From: Rubripirellula reticaptiva
GTDB lineage: Bacteria; Planctomycetota; Planctomycetia; Pirellulales; Pirellulaceae
Length of the DNA stretch: 64,000 bases
Reading direction: 5' to 3'
Assembly: GCF_007860175.1 (NCBI RefSeq)
Contig: NZ_SJPX01000002.1
Location: 496,001-560,000, forward strand
Within the stretch, counting starts at the first letter, position 1. Each line of letters begins with the position of its first letter. Below are positions 62,351-64,000 of the stretch, one piece after another. A program made the position numbers and the translations under genes. The notes beneath the pieces are model-generated. The model was not told where the DNA came from, did no database searches, and worked only from the letters and a program-made list of their open reading frames with translations.

Positions 62351-62499
62351 ATCCTTGCCGACCACGTCCTCGTCCAAATCTAACCATCGACCCACCGTGG
62401 GCGCGGTTTTGAACAGGCAACCGATTATGCCGGTTGTCCCGCCGATGTGTCGAAAGTGGTTTTAGTGCTGGAGCTGGGCCGAACCGATTTCATAGCGTC

Positions 62500-63060
62500 T
62501 TAAACGACCCGCCGGATCTGCCCGGTTGCTTCTAAGTGCTGGCGAAGGTCGGCCCGCAATCGCAGCGCAAACGTGGCGACTTCCGTGGTTCGATAGCTTG
62601 GATACGACCAACGATGATGCACCCACCTTTTGCCGACATAGTTTAACGTGACCTCGGCAAAAATCCCGTCTCGCAAATAGATGCGGTGATCACGATCCTT
62701 GATCGTTGCCAACACCAACTTGGCCTGACTGAAATAGCCCGCATCCAAGTTGATCGGACGAGTTTCGTCGTGCCGACCGAGTGCGGCGTAATCGGACTCC
62801 CAAAGATTGGTTTGAACTTTCCAGTCTGCCAGCCCCCCCGGATCTTGGTAGTCGCCAAATGCAATCAAGGTCTTGGTCAATCCAACACCCATCGAAGCGT
62901 CGTAGAATCCGCCAGCTTCGAACGGAACCGAGTCGGACGTCGCCGTCACCGGGCCCCAATAAGGGCTGATCCGTTCGATGGCCCAGTCCATTGCATCTCT
63001 GTAACGCGTGATCACGGCACAGATACGAACGACGGGTTCAACAAGTCGAATCTGTGACAC
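62500..63060 (-). CDS. DUF4416 family protein
   Basis: A 186-residue soluble protein matching the DUF4416 pattern: 'SDSVPFEAGGFYDASMGVGLTKTLIAF', 'DWKVQTNLWE', 'RPINLDAGYFSQAKLVLATIKDRDHRIYLRDGIFAEVTLNYVGKRW' and 'RWSYPSYRTTEVATFALRLRADL'. The family has no established function. The start is taken as GTG 63060 (MSQIRLVEPVVR), because most relatives begin near this motif; a TTG at 63087 would add nine residues. The gene is divergent from the aminotransferase gene that leaves the window. Confidence 0.8.
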   Translation of the reverse strand: MSQIRLVEPVVRICAVITRYRDAMDWAIERISPYWGPVTATSDSVPFEAGGFYDASMGVGLTKTLIAFGDYQDPGGLADWKVQTNLWESDYAALGRHDETRPINLDAGYFSQAKLVLATIKDRDHRIYLRDGIFAEVTLNYVGKRWVHHRWSYPSYRTTEVATFALRLRADLRQHLEATGQIRRVV

Positions 63061-63269
63061 GGTAGCGGGATCTCGAGAGGATGCCAAAAGCGGAACTTCG
63101 CGGTTACAATTGTGGCTTCATTATAACCCGTCATCGCTCGCCGACACGCGGACGCCTCACCGCGGAAACTCGTGCGCTGGTGACCGCCTTGCCCCCAAGC
63201 GGCTCGCCGAATTGCCAGACGCGGGCACAGGGTTTCAACCAAATTTTCTCCAACGAATCTCGAACCCTC

Positions 63270-64000
63270 ATGCACCCATGGATCGCCGATCGGACCGCCG
63301 CGTTTGAAAGCAGCGGAATACGTAAAGTCTTTGACCTGGCGGCAAAACTGAAAGACCCGATCAACCTGTCGATCGGCCAGCCAGATTTTGACGTCCCCGA
63401 CGAGATCAAAACGGCTGCGATCGATGCCATCGAGTCCGGCAAGAACGCCTATTCACCGACTCAGGGAATCGGACCGTTGCGTGAATCGCTGCGTGCCGAA
63501 ATTGCGGCAAAGTATCCTCACGAAGACCGCGATGTCTTTATCAGCAGCGGGACGAGTGGCGGTTTGATGCTGGCGATGCTGTCGATGATCAATCCCGGCG
63601 ACGAAGTGATCTACTTGGATCCGTACTTCGTGATGTATCCGGCACTGCTGAAGATGTGTGGCGGCGTGCCCGTGCCCGTGGACTCATACCCTGATTTCCG
63701 GCTTGATCCAGCCAAGATCGAAGCCGCCATCACACCGCGAACCAAACTGATCCTGGTCAACAGCCCCGCAAATCCAACCGGTATAACGGCTAGCGAAGAC
63801 GAATTGAAAGACGTCGCTCGGATTGCGGCTGATCACAACATTGCGTTGCTATCCGACGAAATCTACAGCCGGTTCTTCTATGACGGCGAGTTTGTGTCGC
63901 CCGCATCGTTCAACGACCAAACCATCGTGATCGATGGCTTTAGCAAGAGCCACGCCATGACGGGCTGGCGAGTCGGCTACGTCCACGGTCCCTCGGAAAT
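63270..64000 (+). CDS. Class I/II aminotransferase, 5' part
   Basis: The open frame runs off the window end after 243 codons. The visible part contains the whole N-terminal and most of the large PLP domain: 'LSIGQPDFDVPDEI', 'FISSGTSGGLMLAMLSMINPGDEVI', 'LVNSPANPTGI', 'LLSDEIYSRFFYDG' and the PLP-binding Lys226 in 'GFSKSHAMTGWRVGY'. These are features of the aspartate/aromatic aminotransferase fold (subgroup I-gamma). Enzymes of this kind pass amino groups between amino acids and 2-oxo acids; the substrate cannot be fixed here. The start ATG 63270 gives MHPWIADRTAAFESSGIRK, a usual family start. Confidence 0.9.
   Translation, partial: MHPWIADRTAAFESSGIRKVFDLAAKLKDPINLSIGQPDFDVPDEIKTAAIDAIESGKNAYSPTQGIGPLRESLRAEIAAKYPHEDRDVFISSGTSGGLMLAMLSMINPGDEVIYLDPYFVMYPALLKMCGGVPVPVDSYPDFRLDPAKIEAAITPRTKLILVNSPANPTGITASEDELKDVARIAADHNIALLSDEIYSRFFYDGEFVSPASFNDQTIVIDGFSKSHAMTGWRVGYVHGPSE

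Noticed and set aside
1-64000. CRISPR arrays, prophage, transposase, integrase or toxin-antitoxin modules
   Set aside because: No regular repeat-spacer array, no transposase- or integrase-like protein and no flanking direct repeats were seen.

Overview
The window looks like chromosomal DNA of a planctomycete, most likely of the Pirellulaceae (Rhodopirellula-like). The support is a large PVC-type secreted protein with a beta-propeller, HEAT repeats and a C-terminal cytochrome c motif; a TolQ/TolR-type pair in one operon with a membrane-anchored alpha/alpha-barrel protein; a response regulator with an excisionase-like DNA-binding domain at its N-terminus; DUF1569, DUF4416 and DUF58 proteins; frequent GTG and TTG starts with weak Shine-Dalgarno sites; and moderate GC content. 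This assignment is inference from gene content. I see no rRNA, tRNA, CRISPR array, insertion sequence, phage or integrase gene.

Layout. 1-5.6 kb: end of a GT4 glycosyltransferase, Mn/Fe superoxide dismutase, an HD/PAS/GGDEF signalling protein, a sigma-70-family factor and ClpS. 5.7-8.5 kb: M20 dipeptidase and seryl-tRNA synthetase. 8.5-13.7 kb (minus): four-gene envelope operon (TPR protein, TolQ/ExbB, TolR/ExbD, alpha/alpha-barrel membrane protein), divergent from smc and a sugar-phosphate isomerase/epimerase (14-18.6 kb). 18.6-24.3 kb: PEP carboxylase, divergent from threonine dehydratase and a Sua5-type tRNA-modification enzyme. 24.4-29.4 kb: SulP transporter fused to a carbonic anhydrase, a gene-poor kilobase, and a CPA1 cation/proton antiporter. 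29.7-36.4 kb: PVC-type cytochrome protein, MoaC, PhnA-like protein, DUF937-like protein, HTH-receiver regulator. 36.4-42.5 kb: second gene-poor stretch, M42 peptidase, then a receiver-ATPase protein and a hybrid histidine kinase. 42.5-48.7 kb: coiled-coil protein, then xseB-ispA-dxs plus a secreted protein, and a small membrane protein. 48.9-56.3 kb: AsnRS, an Nramp-like transporter lacking the usual metal motifs, thioredoxin reductase, CstA and ThiL. 56.4-64 kb: DUF58, DUF1569, a lipoprotein, a TolC-family lipoprotein, a secreted hypothetical protein, DUF4416 and the start of a class I aminotransferase that runs off the window.

How genes work together. xseB-ispA-dxs is a compact isoprenoid-precursor block in which dxs starts at a TTG overlapping the ispA stop. 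The 8.5-13.7 kb operon encodes an ion-motive-force-powered envelope complex of unknown job. The receiver-ATPase protein and the hybrid kinase probably form one phosphorelay. PEP carboxylase and the SulP-carbonic anhydrase fusion both concern bicarbonate, although they are not adjacent. Most other genes are single housekeeping units.

The least explained parts are the TolQ/TolR operon, the Nramp-like transporter, the HD-GYP-derived domain lacking metal ligands next to an intact GGDEF domain, a repeated GAAACATG-type motif in front of two neighbouring envelope genes, a three-copy 17-bp tandem repeat before serS, and two gene-poor stretches of about 1 kb. Nothing here clearly amounts to a new defence or mobile system.
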